Source: Coix lacryma-jobi var. lacryma-jobi
Lineage: Eukaryota > Streptophyta > Magnoliopsida > Poales > Poaceae
NCBI GenBank assembly: GCA_009763385.1
Contig: CM019827.1
Span: 93,346,177-93,410,176, forward strand
Length of the DNA: 64,000 nucleotides
Direction: 5' to 3'
Of this stretch, positions 62,754 through 64,000 are shown piece after piece. Below the pieces are notes generated by a model that saw only the letters and a list, made by a program, of their open reading frames with translations, ran no database searches and had not been told where the DNA came from. Within the stretch, counting starts at the first letter, position 1. Each line of letters begins with the position of its first letter. A program made the position numbers and the translations under genes.

Positions 62754-64000
62754 CATTCACCTTGTTCTACCCGGTCTCGGATTATTACTTCTATATCCAT
62801 TTTATAGTTTATACCTGATAGAGGTACCCTAAACGATGATGCTCACGTCACCGTGAATGACAGTCTCACCATCCTATCTACATCTAAGCATGGCTTACCA
62901 TTTTTAGTCTATAACCACACACACAAATAGGACCTTTTTGGAGTGTGTAGCAAGGATAAGGGAAATATGCAGAAGGGGGTTTTCATCACAACCCCATTCC
63001 ATGTAATGCACATTTCACTAGACTTAAGTGTGAATAAAAGTTTGCATAAAATAGAAGGGGTTGTATGCACTAGGGCGCTTGTGTTGTAGGGATGACTAGG
63101 ATCCAAGAAGGATCAATAGAGGTTAGTTCCTTCATCTTGAGGTTAAGCCTTCTTGAGGAAGCTTGTCCAACAAGGTTCTCCTTCTGAGGCTTGTCCAACA
63201 AGGATGACCTTTGAAGCTTGATCAACATGGCTCCTTCACTCGTGCACTACACGTAGATACATGATGCATGCTTCAGTATGACACTATGAGATGCATGCTA
63301 AGTTGCAAGACAATCAAATGCATAATAGAAGTTAACATAATATAAGGAAAGTCAAGTACAACTTTCCTTCACGATAAAGTTGCAAGCCAACAAAACCAAC
63401 TTGCAACCCACCCACCAACTAGGGTTCCTAGTTTAACATGTAACTCTCACCAAGCATCTTTAGGTGGGTTAACTACAGTTACTATAGGTTCATCAAAATA
63501 TCACTCAAGCCATGGGACATCAAGGTGGTAATGTCCCATAGTCTTCACTCATCGTTCAAGTTCACATCATGAGTAATCAAAACTTAACTATTTATCAACC
63601 ATTTTTATAGTTGTTGAGTAAGATTACTTTAGCTCATCCTAAGCAAGGGTAGGGTTATATTAACTTCTCAGAAATTTTATCAAGTTATCTATTACTTCAT
63701 TATTATCATCTTAAGATGATTCTTTAGTTAACCAAGTCAAACAACACATTCACTATATCGAGACTTTGAATAGATTTATACATTCAACTTCAACTACCTA
63801 TATCCAGAGTTCCAAGTCTCCAAAAATGGAGATCTTGGACAATTTAGAAAGCTTAATTAATTTTCTACAAACTTGTTATTGTAGTCTTGGGTTGATTTTA
63901 TAGTTAACTAAGTCAAATAACTTGGACAATCATTTTTGTCTAGAATCTGGACAAATTTTATTATCCAACTTCAAATAGCTTTAAGTAGGCTTCTACGTCA
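62754..64000. other. Unassigned flank right of the nest
   Basis: AT-rich, no convincing coding sequence, RNA gene or transposon terminus. A short direct repeat, GGCTTGTCCAACAAGG-like, lies near 63160-63205. Probably old, decayed intergenic sequence. Confidence 0.4.

Overview
This window is intergenic DNA from a large-genome flowering plant, almost certainly a grass (panicoid type is my inference). The evidence is a dense nest of Ty1/copia Sirevirus-like and Ty3/gypsy Athila-like retrotransposons, a CACTA transposon whose subterminal repeats are built on a TTTAGTCCCGG-type word, and a Cassandra TRIM with a 5S-rRNA-like LTR. I found no host protein gene, tRNA gene, CRISPR array or bacterial feature. 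Nearly all of the sequence can be assigned to named insertions, most of them bounded by target-site duplications (TSDs) that I could read directly.

Left nest (about 1-24717). A minus-strand Sirevirus-like element (LTR 22449-24717, gag 20788-22395, extra ORF 17595-19427) was hit by a minus-strand Athila-type element (5' LTR start at 16839, tandem primer-binding sites at 4897-5129, gag-protease 2728-4770, Athila-family second ORF 271-1662). The Athila LTR was then hit by a very young plus-strand, gag-only Sirevirus-like element (5660-15566, two 2457-bp LTRs, TSD GAGGG). The left ends of the two older elements lie outside the window.

Middle (24718-29440). After about 580 bp of unassigned sequence comes a solo Sirevirus-like LTR (25300-about 29359). 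It is interrupted by an Athila-type solo LTR (26010-28748, TSD TGGAT), which is itself interrupted by a complete Cassandra TRIM (27660-28427, TSD CTGGT).

Right nest (29441-62748). A solo Sirevirus-like LTR (TSD TACCC) holds a 31.8-kb-span Athila-type element (29999-61768, TSD CCACT). Inside that element are a young, almost full-coding Sirevirus copia element (34451-46322, TSD AGGTT) and an 11.2-kb CACTA transposon (47728-58939, TSD TAT). The CACTA element carries a TNP2-type transposase pseudogene, a Ulp1-like cysteine protease pseudogene, a viroplasmin/RNase-H1-N-like ORF and further retroelement debris.

How the parts relate. The copia element at 34451 has nearly all functions (gag, protease, integrase, reverse transcriptase, RNase H) but carries an altered RT active site and a frameshift. 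The gag-only elements would need pol supplied in trans. The most unusual signals are structural: (1) arrays of hairpins in copia LTRs whose stems change in a compensatory way, conserved in an older relative in the same window; (2) about 72-bp tandem arrays of tRNA-Asp primer-binding sites, with direct TSD evidence that in one family they lie inside the LTR; (3) LTR-like promoter cassettes upstream of second ORFs, and an Athila-type ORF in an otherwise copia-type, gag-only element.
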